Shown: one piece after another, positions 23,180 to 34,744 of the stretch | Numbering within the stretch: position 1 is the stretch's first letter | Layout: each line of letters opens with the position of its first letter | Origin: Neoceratodus forsteri | Lineage: Eukaryota; Chordata; Ceratodontiformes; Ceratodontidae | Direction of reading: 5' to 3' | Length of the DNA stretch: 64,000 bases | Assembly: GCA_016271365.2 (NCBI GenBank) | Contig: CM057459.1 | Location: 825,255,001-825,319,000, forward strand | Position numbers and translations under genes: made by a program | The notes under the pieces: model-generated | Database searches by the model: none | What the model was told of the DNA's origin: nothing | The model's input: only the letters and a program-made list of their open reading frames with translations

Positions 23180-24555
23180 GGCTTACACGCTTTCCAGTAA
23201 TTTCTTGCCCCCTCAAGTGATTTGCAAAGGGAAAACTCCTGCATGTCACCCACTCCATAAATTCTCCGGTGTCTGGGACATCACACAGTCTCCCAACCAT
23301 TAGGCAAATGAAGTGACAATGTGCCAGTACATCTCCTCTGTTCTTGTTCGTACCTACAAGCAATAAAGGTGCAGATGTGTTTGCCTGCTGAACAGAAGGC
23401 ACTGCTAATTCTAGACTTTTTTTGAGCTGATACCACAACACAAGTGCTCAAATATTTGGAAAATTATGGTTATATACCAGATTTCTTTCCTGCATCCTGC
23501 ATGGATGTACTATAGCCCCTTGATGTATCAATCAATAAATGTTCAAGGATGAGTTAAAAAAATGTAAAAATGTTTCACTGACTGGTATGCTGGAGTTGTA
23601 GCTGAACAACTGTCTGAGGGTGTTACAAATTTAAAGGTTGATCTGAAATTGATGGCTTTCAACGAAAAACATGCTCATTGGCTAGAGTCCAGCTTCAACT
23701 GTTTGAAAATAAAAATTATTGTATACCAGGATTTGCTGACGCTGGAATTGCCGAAGCACACTTAAATTCTCTGAACTAACTGCTATGTTACAGTTTGTTT
23801 TATTTAAAACTGTGCCCCCTTATGTACGAAATGCTTAGATTTTCCTTTTCTTGGTTTACAGATTGGTGAGATCTGAGGCAGAAGAAAATGTCAAAACTGA
23901 GGAATGGAATGAAGAATCGTACTGCACTGACTACTCATGCCTTAATTTCTACAGTATTTTATTTTGTATTGTTGAACTTCAGTTTTTTGGTTAATAAAAA
24001 TGTGAGCTTCTAATTCAGTATGTGCTGTGTTACACTGCTGACCGGCCCACCCGTTATCGCCCTTTACCGGCCCACCCGTTGTCACCACTAATTGTTCACT
24101 TTAAAAAATGTTCGCTATCCCTTACTGTTCACATTTTTTCCAAAAATGCTAAAATAGTGAATATTTAGGGAGCATGAACACTTCCTGTAGAACAGTAGTT
24201 AGACACAGTTTAGCTTGTATTTTATGTACCTTCTATAGATTTCTCCTCTCCATTATTTATTAATCAAGAAATTCCCCTAGAGCAAGATCTTGGTCCTTTA
24301 AAGTTTATCTGCCTCTAAAGCTTGTTCACTACTTGAAATCATAGTGGTCTGTTGTGACATCACAGTCTGTTGCCATGGGAATAACTCTGATGTCACAAAC
24401 AGAGTATACTGACACCAGGTTGGGAATAAGCAATAGCAGTAGGAGCTGATGAACCCTCAAGGAACAACTATCCTGTTTTCATGCATATGGACCTCAGTAA
24501 TAAATAATGGGGATAAGAAATACAGAAAAATTAGAAATATAAGCTGTTGTGTGTC
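23180..24555. other. pogo 3' part and unclassified flank
   Basis: Up to about 23790 this is the remainder of the pogo transposase. 23800-24010 resembles its 3' UTR, with an AATAAA-like TTAATAAAAATG at 23991. 24050-24100 contains a direct duplication of ACCGGCCCACCCGTT. I see no gene in 24100-24555. Confidence 0.5.
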
Positions 24556-24589
24556 CAAATGTTTTTTTAAAGTTCTTCTTGAGAAGTTG

Positions 24590-27395
24590 CTGGCTTTTTA
24601 ACTAAAATGCAAAGGCCTTCCTAAGTAGGTGAGACATCAGGCCCTCTTGAAGACCTTCATTGAGGGGGCCTTCTTCAAAGACCTTTAGAGTGAAATCCAT
24701 AGGGCTGGGCCAGCAACCTCAAAGGCATGATCCCCTGAGGATTTAAACCTTGCTCTGAGAACTGCCAGGAGGCCCACCTCAGAGGAACAGAGAGGGTGAT
24801 GGGTATGATAGGGAGTCAGGAGGTCATTCAGATAACCTAGGATTCAAAGGTCAGACTATTGATCTTGAAAGTGATTAGTGATTTCATAGGCAGCCAGAGC
24901 AGGTCAGGCTTGTGTGGGGTCATGTGAGAGGACCTCGAACAGCACATCAGAAACCTGGCCACTGCATTCTACACCAGCTGCAGGTAACGTAGAACCCCTC
25001 TTCTAACTCTGAGATATAGATTGTTATAGTAGTCAAGTATGGAAGTCACAAAAGTGAACACTAGAGAAGGCAAGTCATCCTGTGGGACCAAGGCTTTAAT
25101 CCAGACTATATTCCTGAGATGGCAATAGCCAGTTCAGACCACAGGTGATACCTGAGCTTCAAGGGTCAGTCTATCATACAATATGATCCCCAGATTCTTC
25201 ATCTTAGCACAGGCTACAAGCTGAGAAGAGCGAACCACCAGGTCACTCACCTCTTCTGCTGCCTTTGCACCTTGCCAAGTACCAGGCTCAGTCACCAGTA
25301 CTGCTGCCTTGACCAGACTGAGTCTCAGTCAGCTAGAGAACAAACAGTCCAGGATCTCAGTCAAGAACAAATTTAGTGCCACAACCACGTCAGGCGTCCT
25401 GGATGAAAATGACAATTACAGCTGGGTTCATCTGCATAGCAGAGAAAGCCCAGATTGTAACATCTGATGATCTCAACCTGAGCAGTATGTTCACTGTGAA
25501 TAGCATGGGTGAGAGGACTGAGTCCTGAGGAACTCCACAGAGCAGAGGATTGAGAAGAAATTCCCTATCACCACCCTCCACAACCTATCTGTGTGAAAGG
25601 ACTCAGACTAGTTAATGACAGTGCTGGTGAGTCCACAGAACTCCCTTAGGTGATCCAACTACACTTCATGGTCCACAATGTCAAATGCTGAGGAGAGATC
25701 AAGTAGAATGAGAAATGACTATTCCCCTTTATCTCACACCCTGATGAGATCATTCTGCATCCTACCCAAGATGGTTTCAATACTGTTACTAAACTTTAAT
25801 CCTAACTGGAGAGACTCACAGATTGTAAGGGAGTGAGATGTACCTCAAGATGCAGTGCCTCTCTCTTCTCACTATTCTTGCACAAAAAATTTTGAAAGAG
25901 GTCTAAAATTCACTAAGCAGTCCAGGTTGAAAGATAGTTTCTTCAGTAGGAGCTTTACCAGTGCTTCATTCAAAGTGCTAGGGTACGAACCCTCCTAAAT
26001 GGAGTTCTGGACTGGACTGTCTCTGAACAGTGAACTGAGACCCTACACAGCCCACTAGGAGACATGTTGAGCCTAGGTCCAGTTCATAACAGTAGGATTG
26101 CAACTTTCAGGTTACCACACAAACCTCTGTCACCCCTACCAGCCATAAATCGCCCCTGACAGGATTAGGGCTCCTACTGACAACCAGCTTTCTTCTGCAG
26201 GGTCACAACATCTTCGTTGGGGTTATCCCAGGCCTGATGGGAGACATGCCATCAAAAAAGAACTGAGCAAACTCTTTGCACCTGTTAAATGAAACTGACC
26301 TTGTTTGTTGCAGACAGGTAGAATGGAGTAACCTGTCCACAGTCCAAATCAACCAAGCTGGTCTATTTCTCTCTGTAGCAATCTCTCTGAACAGGAATGC
26401 TACCTTCTTATGGGAGACTGCTCTTTGATACTCACTATAATACATTCTTATAGTCAGTTTGTCCTCATTGTCCTCATTGGTCCTAGACTTCCACCAACAA
26501 CACACCAACTTCTGTCGCATTGCCTTCATCTCCCTGAGCTCCCCATCAAACCAAGGGGGTCTCAAACAAGTAGTGCTGTGTCTAATGAAATGGTGTAACA
26601 CAGTCAATAGCTGAGGCAATATCCCTTTGACAGGCCATTACCAACTCTCTTGGCACCACCTCAAAAGCAGCCATCACACCTGGGAAGTCCATTACTGCTT
26701 TGAGTTTTGCTGGAGTCAACCACTTTAAAGGGAAGTAGAGGACCAACTCCACATCAGTTGGACTAAAAGGAGGGGTCCCATATGAAAATTTTACCATGCA
26801 CTGATCCGACCAAATGACTGGATCAATCTAAAGGTTATCAACCTCAAGCCCCAGTGAAAATACTAAGTTTAAGGCATGACCGTGTTGATGGGTCATAGAA
26901 GTAAATGCTTGTGCGAGGCCCAGTGAATCCATCTTCTAGAGGAAGTCTTACCCAAACAGTGACAGTTCATCATTAATCCAGGCATTGAAATCACCCAGAA
27001 CCAACACTCTGAGTGACTCCAATATCCTATCAGTGATGAAGTCCACAACTTCCTTCAGAAGTTCCCTATCTTGACCCAGAGGATGGTACACAGGAAGAAA
27101 TCTGCAACCTGCACCTGGATCTTCACACATGGCCACACATTCAAATGATGAAATAGAACCCTCTGGGGGCACAACAATTCTAAAACAGACAGCCACACCC
27201 TCCTGTGATCCCCACTCATGCAGTGGACCATGGAGAATCTGGTGAGGACCAATGCCTCTAGAACTGGTCCAGTGTTATCATTGAGCCAGGTCTCTGTAAT
27301 GAAACACAGAACAACAGAGGAAATCAAGTCCACTATAACTGCAGTCTTGTTCCTGACTGATCTGGCATTCAAATATCTGCTTGTTGGGGTTTAGT
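24590..27395 (-). pseudogene. L2-type LINE ORF2, minus strand, heavily decayed
   Basis: Minus-strand frames give the endonuclease start NARSVRNKTAVIVDLIS and CFITETWLND, then FECVAMC and RVLVLGDFNAWIND (GDFN box). A linker piece follows (26203-26619). The RT pieces are LLDLSSAFDIVDHEV (block A, near 25690) and LLCGVPQDSVLSPMLF (near 25540). The C-terminal segment near 25000-25200 includes FVTSILDYYNNLYL. The YADD box itself is not recognisable. There are many stops. The protein order is that of an endonuclease-type LINE of the L2 group. The 5' UTR may extend to about 27950 but nothing there is recognisable. Confidence 0.75.
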
Positions 27396-27399
27396 GAAA

Positions 27400-28630
27400 G
27401 CAGCTGACAAAACAGCAATCTACCCACTTGGTTCAGTAGGAGCCCTGGCATGGGAAATAACCATGTCTAGCCTGTCCATAGGTCCTATTTCAACCCTGGA
27501 CAACTCCTGGTCCTCACCAATCCAATAGTGCCCCCCATTAGTACCCCCAAAACCACAGTTCCTACCATCCTACCTCTTTATGATTCCCACCTCACTGGCA
27601 TCTATAAGCCACTGTTGGCAGGGGGTGGACATCAAAGAGGCAGAGGTCCTGAAGCTATAATGTGGAGTAACTAAGCTTGGGAGGCCCATGAACCAAACAA
27701 ATAATTTCACTGGCTGCTAACCAGACTCAAAACAATACCCAACTCCTGAACATACATGAAACAAACTTAAAAATCAACAACCATCCCCTCACTCACCCTT
27801 AGCCCTAAAAACACACAACCAAGCAGTCACTCCATCCTAATACAATAAGTTAGCTATCTGAACACACCAGACAATCAACCACTAACCTAAACTTACAGCC
27901 ACCAAACATTAACACCAATCCTCTCTTCTTCCCACAATAAAACTAAGCAATTGATAAACAGTAAGTCACCCAGAGACTCCAAATACTGTGCAAAAAGTCA
28001 CTGTGCTACATTTTTGCAATGCCACTTGCAGCTTCCATATGTAAAATCAGGTTCTGCTGTTATCAGAAATCCAGTTAAAAAAAAAGACACAAATATCTCC
28101 CCCCTCCACACACATACACCGAGCAGCTCTCTCACCACTTCTATGGCATCTTAGTCAATAACAAGAGAGACGGGCAAATGCTATAAAGTCAACGGGTGCT
28201 CTCACCACCTGCCCCTTTATTTGGCATTGGCAAGACGCTGACTCAAATGTTCCACATTCTTTCAATTCTTCTGTGTGGTAGGGAAGTCCAAGGAGGGAAA
28301 ACAATCACTGGACTGACATTACTCCAACTATTGTAGCGTACCACATCAATCATCAGCAATAATGCAGTTCATTGTCCTGCAAGCAGCAAGATCGCAAGGA
28401 GACCCATTATCCACCCAGCTATCACCTCTCCACCTCACCCAACTACAAATCTATCAGCACTAAACCTTTCAGTGGACCAGTCGAAACTCCCCCTTGTCCC
28501 TCCTGAACTACACCCAAATGCTGCAATACAGCAGTAAGTAGAGGTCAGCAGTCCACTAGGAGGAATGAGGGAGACAAGGGATTCAGGAGGGGGACAGATG
28601 TGTATGACCCTCCAGGGCACAAGGTTGAGG
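27400..28630. other. Unclassified non-coding stretch
   Basis: C/A-rich sequence, possibly the 5' region of the minus-strand LINE up to about 27950. No motif-bearing ORF. Includes short simple runs such as ACACACATACAC near 28110. Confidence 0.5.
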
Positions 28631-28722
28631 TAAGGTAGAAATAACTATATGGATAGACTGGATGGACCATTGATCGTTATCTGCCAGTAGTGTCTATGTT
28701 TCTATGTCTATGTAATAAGAAC
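28630..28722 (+). mobile_element. CR1 LINE 3' terminal fragment
   Basis: Contains GACTGGATGGACCATTGATC, then TTATCTGCC and a TCTATGTTTCTATGTCTATG run. This is the same tail architecture as the CR1 at 22870-22938. No coding part is present. Confidence 0.75.
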
Positions 28723-28964
28723 CCCTATCATTCCAGCACAATTAGCACTCATTCCCACCTGCCCGCTGCACCCATCCTTTCCTTAAAATCCCAAATTGAA
28801 AAACTGGCATAGCTCTCCTGCCACCTTTGCTATCATCCATCTATGGAAGTAAGAACAAAAATGGAAAAAAACTAAAGTTACTAAATGCATTACTTGCACA
28901 CAAGGTTTTTGCTTTTGTTTTTCTTTTGCACATAACTTGCCTATTTTTGCAAACTTTTGGCCTA

Positions 28965-29117
28965 GATTTTCAGGGTGCCTAAATTGCCATCCTTTCTCAT
29001 GACCATATAAGATAACCTTGTAAATGAAAACATTTGGTGTTAGCTTTACACGGTGCTACTTAGGTGGCTGTGATGGGGAGTGGAAACTAGGGTACCCTGA
29101 AAATATGGGCCCAAAAT
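28965..29117. mobile_element. Palindromic MITE with Harbinger-like ends
   Basis: The left end GGCCTAGATTTTCAGGGTGCC pairs with the right end, whose reverse complement is GGGCCCATATTTTCAGGGTACC, so the ends are inverted repeats of about 21 bp. The start resembles the GGCCCAGATATTCA ends of the Harbinger elements at 41952 and 50155, so this may be a non-autonomous derivative. No ORF. Confidence 0.65.
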
Positions 29118-29227
29118 GACCAAGTTACTAACAAAAGAAAATACCTGGGAAAACCGAAGTCCTGAAATGCACAAATGACACATGCATGGGCAGTTTGGTT
29201 TTGTTCATTACTTTGTCATTTGTGGCC

Positions 29228-29437
29228 ATCTAGGGACTAAATTTTCATGGATGCCATGTCTCCGCCCCTCCTCATGAACAATTAAGAGACACCTTGTAAA
29301 TCCCACTTAAAATGTGGTTTTGGTCTTAACCCTCAAAACATTTTTAATTGAATTGACCATGGGATACTTATGTGGTCATGAGGAGGACTGAAAACTTGAC
29401 CACCTTGAATACTGGGTCCTACAATTGTGAAAAATAA
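29228..29437. mobile_element. Second palindromic MITE, diverged
   Basis: TAGGGACTAAATTTTCATGG at the left and TTGAATACTGGGTCCTA at the right are loose inverted repeats. Inside, CTCCTCATGAACA and TGTGGTCATGAGGAG also pair. It is similar in plan to the 28965-29117 element and to text in the 9.4-11.4 kb satellite. Confidence 0.5.
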
Positions 29438-29559
29438 CAATGTTATGACAAAAAAAAGTGCATTTCAGTACTTAGGTTTTTACAGTTTGAGGAACAATGC
29501 GAGGGACATTCAGGATTTTCAAATGTGGAACACTGAGGATCATGACAGGAGATCTAGTA

Positions 29560-30510
29560 GACATGAGTGGGGGAAAGGAGGTGCTTGTGGGTGGGCTGGG
29601 TGGTGAGTAGTACTTGGCTGGTCAGAGAAGGGTACAAGCAGAAGTGATCTGCACTCGCCTCTGGTGTATATTAAGAGATCAGATGGGTGTGTGGGAGGAA
29701 GGGAATGGAAGCATGCTGTGCACCCACCACAAGTATATGGTAACAGATCTGGCAGAAAGAAAAGGGGAAGGGGCTTGCTAAGGGGTACGGCACCCATTGC
29801 CAGTGTATCTTAAGAGATCAGGTATGCAGGTGGGAGGGGACACCAGTGGTTTTGCTGCACACCAGAAGCTAATGTATCTACATAGACAGGCAGGAGGGAG
29901 GGATGGGTTACCAGATGCAGCCTTGAGCACTTAACCTTGTGTATATGAAGAGACTGGATTGGATAGGGATACTGATATTTGGGATGCACACCTGCCACTT
30001 GTGTATCTTAAGAGATCTGATGTGTAGGAGGAAGGGGGGCACCAGCAACGGATTTTTGCACCCACCACGAGTGTATCTACAAAGATCAGGTGGTTGGGAG
30101 GGATGGGTAACAGTGGCAGAGTTGGACACCCACCTTCAGTGTTTCTTAAGAGAGTGGGCAACTGGGAGGTGGTATTAGCACCAGGGTTGTGCACCAACCA
30201 CTGGTATAGCTTAAGTGATCTGAGGACAGGAGGGAGTACTGGCAGCATGGTTGGGTATCCACTGAAGGTGTATCTGCAAACATCATATGGGTGATAGGGA
30301 GGTGGGTTACTGGTCATAGGATTGGGCATCTACAACAGGTGTATCTACAAAAATCAGGTGGGCAGGATGGGGGTACACGTGTTGGGGTTAGCTCCCTGCA
30401 ACAGCTGTATCTTAAGAGACTGCTTGGGGAGGAGAGGGACACGTGTCAGGGTTGGGAACCTGCCGCTGGTAGATCTGACAGATCAGGTGCTGTATCCTGT
30501 AATGTTTTGC
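29560..30510 (+). repeat. Minisatellite, unit about 70 bp, about 13 diverged copies
   Basis: GTATCTTAAGAGATC or a close variant recurs roughly every 62-80 bp (about 29666, 29739, 29812, 29875, 29941, 30004, 30073, 30140, 30206, 30270, 30340, 30406, 30470). It is followed by a G-rich AGGTGGGTGGGAGGGA-like segment and GTGCACCCACCAC. ORFs across it on both strands are by-products. Confidence 0.85.
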
Positions 30511-30519
30511 AGGTTTTGG

Positions 30520-31890
30520 AGGGGAGCAGGTTAATAGGCATTCATGTGATTTATGGGGCTAAGAAGATTGATGGGCTGGAGAAAGGGGGTGGAAGTCAAC
30601 AGACGAGAAGGAGCAGTACAACCTGAAGATTGAGTATACACATTCTTGCCAGTATCTCCAAGTGGCCTTTTCTGCTCCATAATGTACTCTTTTTTTTTTC
30701 AGCAAGAATTAATTCATCTTTTTTATAGTATCAGGGATACAAGCATGTTATTATGTACCCTTCAAATCAAAGGGAACTGTTAAATATCACCTACCATGGG
30801 TGACCAAACAATACAGGAAATAATCAGAATCAAAGACTGAATTTGGCAGACATCAAACAGAACACTAAAGCTGGATGACTGAGAGCCATTTAAAAATATA
30901 AAATAATTATAAAGTCAAACTAAGAAAGCCAAAAAACAGTACTACAAGAACAAAATGAATGACATGACAGACCATCTTACTAGAACCTTATTAAGATTCT
31001 TGAAGTGTCAGGAGACAAAAATTCTTGCATGAGTATTGTCAAAGCAATGAAATAAAACTATTCCCAAAAGCACAGCACATACTCTCAATAAATATTCCTG
31101 CATATTCAGACATCCATCTTCCAGCCCCCAATACTGATTTGAGACCTGTACAATCCACAGCTGAAGCTAAAGAATCTACCTCACTAACAACACAAAAATG
31201 TTGTTTGAGTATCCTAAAGGACAGAGGCATTCTTAAAGAAATCATCAAACTCAATGCAAGAAATTCCTCTAGGCTGGTTCAAATGAACATTAAATTCCAA
31301 AAGACATACACAGAATACTTATTGAGTATGAACAGGACACTGCTAGTAATGGTATTTAAGTGCAGATGGCATCAATGTGGAGGGTGAATGACGTGCTGTA
31401 GGCTCTTTGTTCTGCAAGGAAGGATATAGAATACTACAACATCAGGGGGAGTGTATTAGGGCAGGAGCAGGAGCAATGGTAGGAGAATTGCAGCTGCAGG
31501 AGTGTGCAGTGAATTCCTGGAAGACAGATTTGAGTGAGTGGGAGGAAGTATCAGTGTGGGATGTAGAGGGAAAAGAGAACCATAGTTTTGGGAAGCAGAA
31601 GGAGAAGGTACCTTAAACAGCTGAGGATTTTATGGAGGGGATGAAAGACAGCAAGGGCCAGAACTATAAAGGGAGGTGGAGGTAGAGAGGAAATTGAAGA
31701 GAGGAGAGGTAAGGAGGGAAGGACCCAAGCCAGAATTTGGAGATGAAAGTAGCTCTATGAACAATGTGCCTGGCTGCAAGAGAAGGAAAGAAGAGGGAGG
31801 ATTATAGGGAGTAGTGGTGGATTCTATGGGTCAATTGAGGGCAAAGCAACAGAAATAGTGAAATAATGGGCATAGCCTGGCTAGGGTGGA
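30520..31890. other. Unclassified stretch with one 120-codon ORF
   Basis: The plus-strand ORF 31025-31387 (120 codons) has no motif I recognise, no close Kozak-type or splice context, and an unremarkable composition, so I do not call it a gene. From about 31600 the sequence is purine-rich and resembles the 3' region of the L2-type LINE that follows on the minus strand. Confidence 0.5.
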
Positions 31891-31892
31891 TT

Positions 31893-33785
31893 TCAGAGCA
31901 ACACTATAATGTCACTGTAATCGAAGATAGGGTGGATCGTCTTTGAGATGATATCACTGTGGGCACTAAGCATGGTACTCGCTTTATTCCTGTAAAACTC
32001 ACCTGGTTTGGGCTGAAGTTTCAGGAGGATGGCATTCATATGAACTGAGAAATTAAGGTGATGATCCAGTAAGACTTCAAGGTATTTTGAAAGAGGAAAC
32101 ATCTTCAAATGCAACACCATCAAGATTAAGGAAGGAGGTGAGTGTATACGGTGAATGTAGCTAGTCTCTGCCTAGTGCTAAAAGTCATGGAGACCATTTT
32201 CTTGGCATTGGGGGGGGACAGCCGATTAGCCCAGAACCAGTGCTGGATATTGCTGAAGTCCAGCTGTAGATAAGCAGTAAGGACAGAGGCAGAGGATGCA
32301 GAGGCATAGAGAACAGAGTCATTTGCGTACATGTGAATCAAAGCAGAGGAGTAGGCATATGGAAGGACACAGAATAGGGCAAAGGACGGACCCTTGGGGT
32401 ATGCCTGAGAAGATAGTGAAAGGAGTGGATATGGCATCACCAGTTGGGATGGGATAAGTAATCAAAATTTGCTTTTCAAATTAATTTATTCAGAATGTGT
32501 GAATTTGATGAATTCACAAAGTTTTGACCAGTGAAGTTGCCTTTTGTTTTGGCAAATTGACCAAAAATCACTTTGTGAAGTGGCCACTTCTGTGAAGAAA
32601 ATGGCCACTTCTCAGTAAGAACTTCACCATTTCAGTGAAGTTAAAGTTTCTAGGGTCCACAGAAACTTTAAAAAACTTCACAAAGGTGAATTTAGGCAAC
32701 TTTGTGGCAACTTCGACAGTGAAGCTTAAATTTGCAACATCTTTAGTCATCAAAATGGACAGCTTTCATTTTTTTTAAATATGTCTTAAGGCTCTGAACC
32801 TGAGTCTGAGTCTTATGCTTGGCATCTGTTTGGTGCAGGAATGGAGTTGACTTGTGAGCATCATGCTGCACTGCCATAAACTGACTTTCTCTTGTCTGTT
32901 CTCCTCAAATGAGAGGATGTGCAATTATGTCCTGGTGACGTCAGGCATGCTTCCATTGTTGATGCTCTAATGTTCGTACCTTTACTCCAGTCTCCTTCTC
33001 TTGCAAACTCTGGCTTACTGAGCCCCAGCAAATGCTAGGGGTTGGACTATCGCCAAGCACTACAGCCCACCCACCCTTGAGAAGTGGAGCTGTCTACTTA
33101 ATGATTAATCCTTTTGCTCTCCAGACAACCCTCTGATGCTCTGGGCTTGTTTCTGAACCCAGGTCATTGGCATGGCAAAGTGGTAGCAGGGTTTTAAATA
33201 ATTGATTAGCAGTCTTTTTCTTGGGACAATGCTAACTGTACAGAAAGTATTTATATAGGTTTTCTAGAAGTGTTGTGTTTGTTAAACACAGTGAGGCAAG
33301 TGCAATGCATTTTCACAATGTTTTAGCACTTTTATGAGCAAAACGCTAATCAATTTTTGGAGTTAAATAAAACCCTGGGTAATGTTACCGCTTGCACCAC
33401 TAATCCAGCTCAACCAATATGGACAGTTTGAGACCTGCCCTCATGGTAGGAGGGGAATCACTCAACTGTGTAAGCAGAGAGCCCCACTTCCTACAGCGCT
33501 GAAGGCTTTGGCCAAGTCTACAAAAATGAGATGAGGCATGGAGTCACTGAGTCGCAGGGGGGAGGTAGAGATGGAGTGGGACTTCTCAAAAACCAGACTG
33601 GTAGGGAGTGAAGAAAGAAGAACAATCAAGAAAAGGATAAAGTTGGTAGAATGTAAGGTGTTCTTTTAGTGGAGAGGAGGGAAATAGGTGGTAGTTACCA
33701 AGGGAGGAGGATTCACCACCTTTAGGAAGGGGATGATCGTAGCCTGCCTCCATGTCTCAGGGACACATGGAATTATATTTCCTCA
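31893..33785 (-). pseudogene. L2-type LINE RT, minus strand, with inserted sequence
   Basis: At the 5' side (33785-33430) frames give CVPETWRQATIIPFLKV and MPHLIFVDLAKAFSAVGSGA (RT block A). After an interruption, about 32466-32400 gives ITYPIPTGDAISTPFTIFSG running into a PQGSVL-like block. 32440-32126 gives HMYANDSVLYASASSASV, where YANDS corresponds to the YADDT active site with the first Asp changed to Asn. 32123-31893 gives FPLSKYLEVLLDHHLNFSVH and IIHPIFDYSDI-like sequence. About 1 kb (32470-33430) between the pieces is unrelated. The first 300 bp of it (to about 32765) is rich in TTCAC/GTGAA motifs like the hAT-type MITEs. Confidence 0.75.
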
Positions 33786-33787
33786 GT

Positions 33788-34325
33788 ATTAACAAATCTA
33801 TTAAAGGTGGGCCTGATTGAAGTAAACTTCACAGATTTCTGGGAGTTGTCCAAAATTGTCCCCATCTTTAAGGTGTGGAAGTAAACAACCCAACAAACTA
33901 CTGACCAGTAGAGATATGGAGAACAACTGTACTTTGCAGAGCTTCGTGATGCTTCCCCAGACCTGAGAAACGTCAACTTTGCCCATACAGCGACAGTTTT
34001 ATTGCACAGTGTGGAATTTTGTGGAGTGAATTTTGCTGACTTCGCTGATCTCTACTGACTAGTTTCACGTCTGTCTGTGATTTCAAACATATTCAAAAAG
34101 AATGGTTTGTAATCAGCTTCGTGATTTCCTGGAAATGTGTGGCCTGCTGACTGCTGACTCCACACCAGAGGTGTTCAGGGCGGGGAGGTCTAGGGACAAC
34201 ACACTCACAGTGTTCATAGATTTTGCTTCACAGTGGTTCACTGTCACTTTTATTATCTTAGGCAAACAGAGATCTGAGAGGCAAACCAGCCTCATAAAGA
34301 AGCAAATGGTGTGAAACTGGTCATA
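33788..34325 (+). pseudogene. LINE RT fragment, plus strand, split by a MITE
   Basis: Plus frames read FTDFWELSKIVPIFKVWK, then NNPTNY-stop-PV (the NYRPV block). After the MITE the text is SRLSVISNIFKKNG, continued in another frame by NQLRDFLEMCGLLT and FRAGRSRDNTLTVFIDF. This is RT blocks 0-2a of a LINE different from the minus-strand one next to it. Truncated on both sides. Confidence 0.7.
33909..34054. mobile_element. 146-bp hAT-like MITE
   Basis: Ends TAGAGAT and ATCTCTA, flanked by CTGACCAG (33901-33908) and CTGACTAG (34055-34062), a 7/8 match. It interrupts the LINE RT exactly within the NYRPV block, and skipping it restores one frame across the site. Same family type as the MITE at 20611-23169. 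Confidence 0.85.
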
Positions 34326-34744
34326 CTAAGCAGCATCTATGATTTTTTTATGTTTTTGCCATGCTTGGTGTAGTTGTTATTGCACTGTAGCACTCTACAG
34401 GTTAACTTAAAAAAAGTGATTTTTTTATTGCATTACAATGGTTTAATGTCCACCTTTTTTGCAGTTTTTATATCTTTCAACTGCACATGCTTGTCAAGCA
34501 TGTGACTCAATAGTAGATTCACTGTGTGCGCAAAACAAGGTGATGGAAAACAACCCCACCACTGAGCACCTTCAGTTTATTACTGCCACAATACATCATA
34601 AAGATTCTCAGTTCATAAGGGTCTAGACATCTGTCATTTAGTAGGTGAACTGTAGATTGTTTTCCCCACTGTGCTACACCTGTATGGCCTACATATTAAG
34701 TTAGGCACTTCCTCTACTGATGTGAATCTGTGAGGCTGTCTGTT

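Larger units (their letters stand above)
19772..23790 (+). pseudogene. pogo-like DDD transposase, interrupted
   Basis: The 5' part (to 20610) has a basic segment SKKHRPSSYVSYSGEV and a helix-turn-helix region ENGVIAVVRHYHSKYHG followed by NKSTMTKFKADY. A second DNA-binding block then follows (TKPRGWPTLLMEELDEKL, EFSRRKGTKAARKTPSDF). It ends with VVNLDENGVTMVPVSEWTM, where the Asp of NLDENG is the first catalytic residue. Past the insertion the frame reads FLPPQVICKGKTPACHP. Then come LLILDFF (second Asp, near 23410), a stop, and PLDVSINK (third Asp, near 23520), giving DDD as in pogo. GFADAGIAEAHLNSL closes the gene. Stops at about 19988, 23297, 23423 and 23514 show it is dead apart from the insertion. 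Confidence 0.8.
19700..24010 (+). mobile_element. pogo-type (Tc1/mariner superfamily) DNA transposon, split by nested insertions
   Basis: Transposase coding sequence occupies 19772-20610 and resumes at 23170-23790. The interval is a hAT-like MITE containing a CR1 LINE. The right side has two direct copies of ACCGGCCCACCCGTT (24050-24090), possibly outside the element. Terminal inverted repeats and the TA duplication were not found by eye, so the limits are approximate. Confidence 0.75.

Noticed and set aside
31025..31387. 120-codon ORF considered as a host exon
   Set aside because: No recognisable motif, no splice sites of note, and surrounded by repeat sequence.
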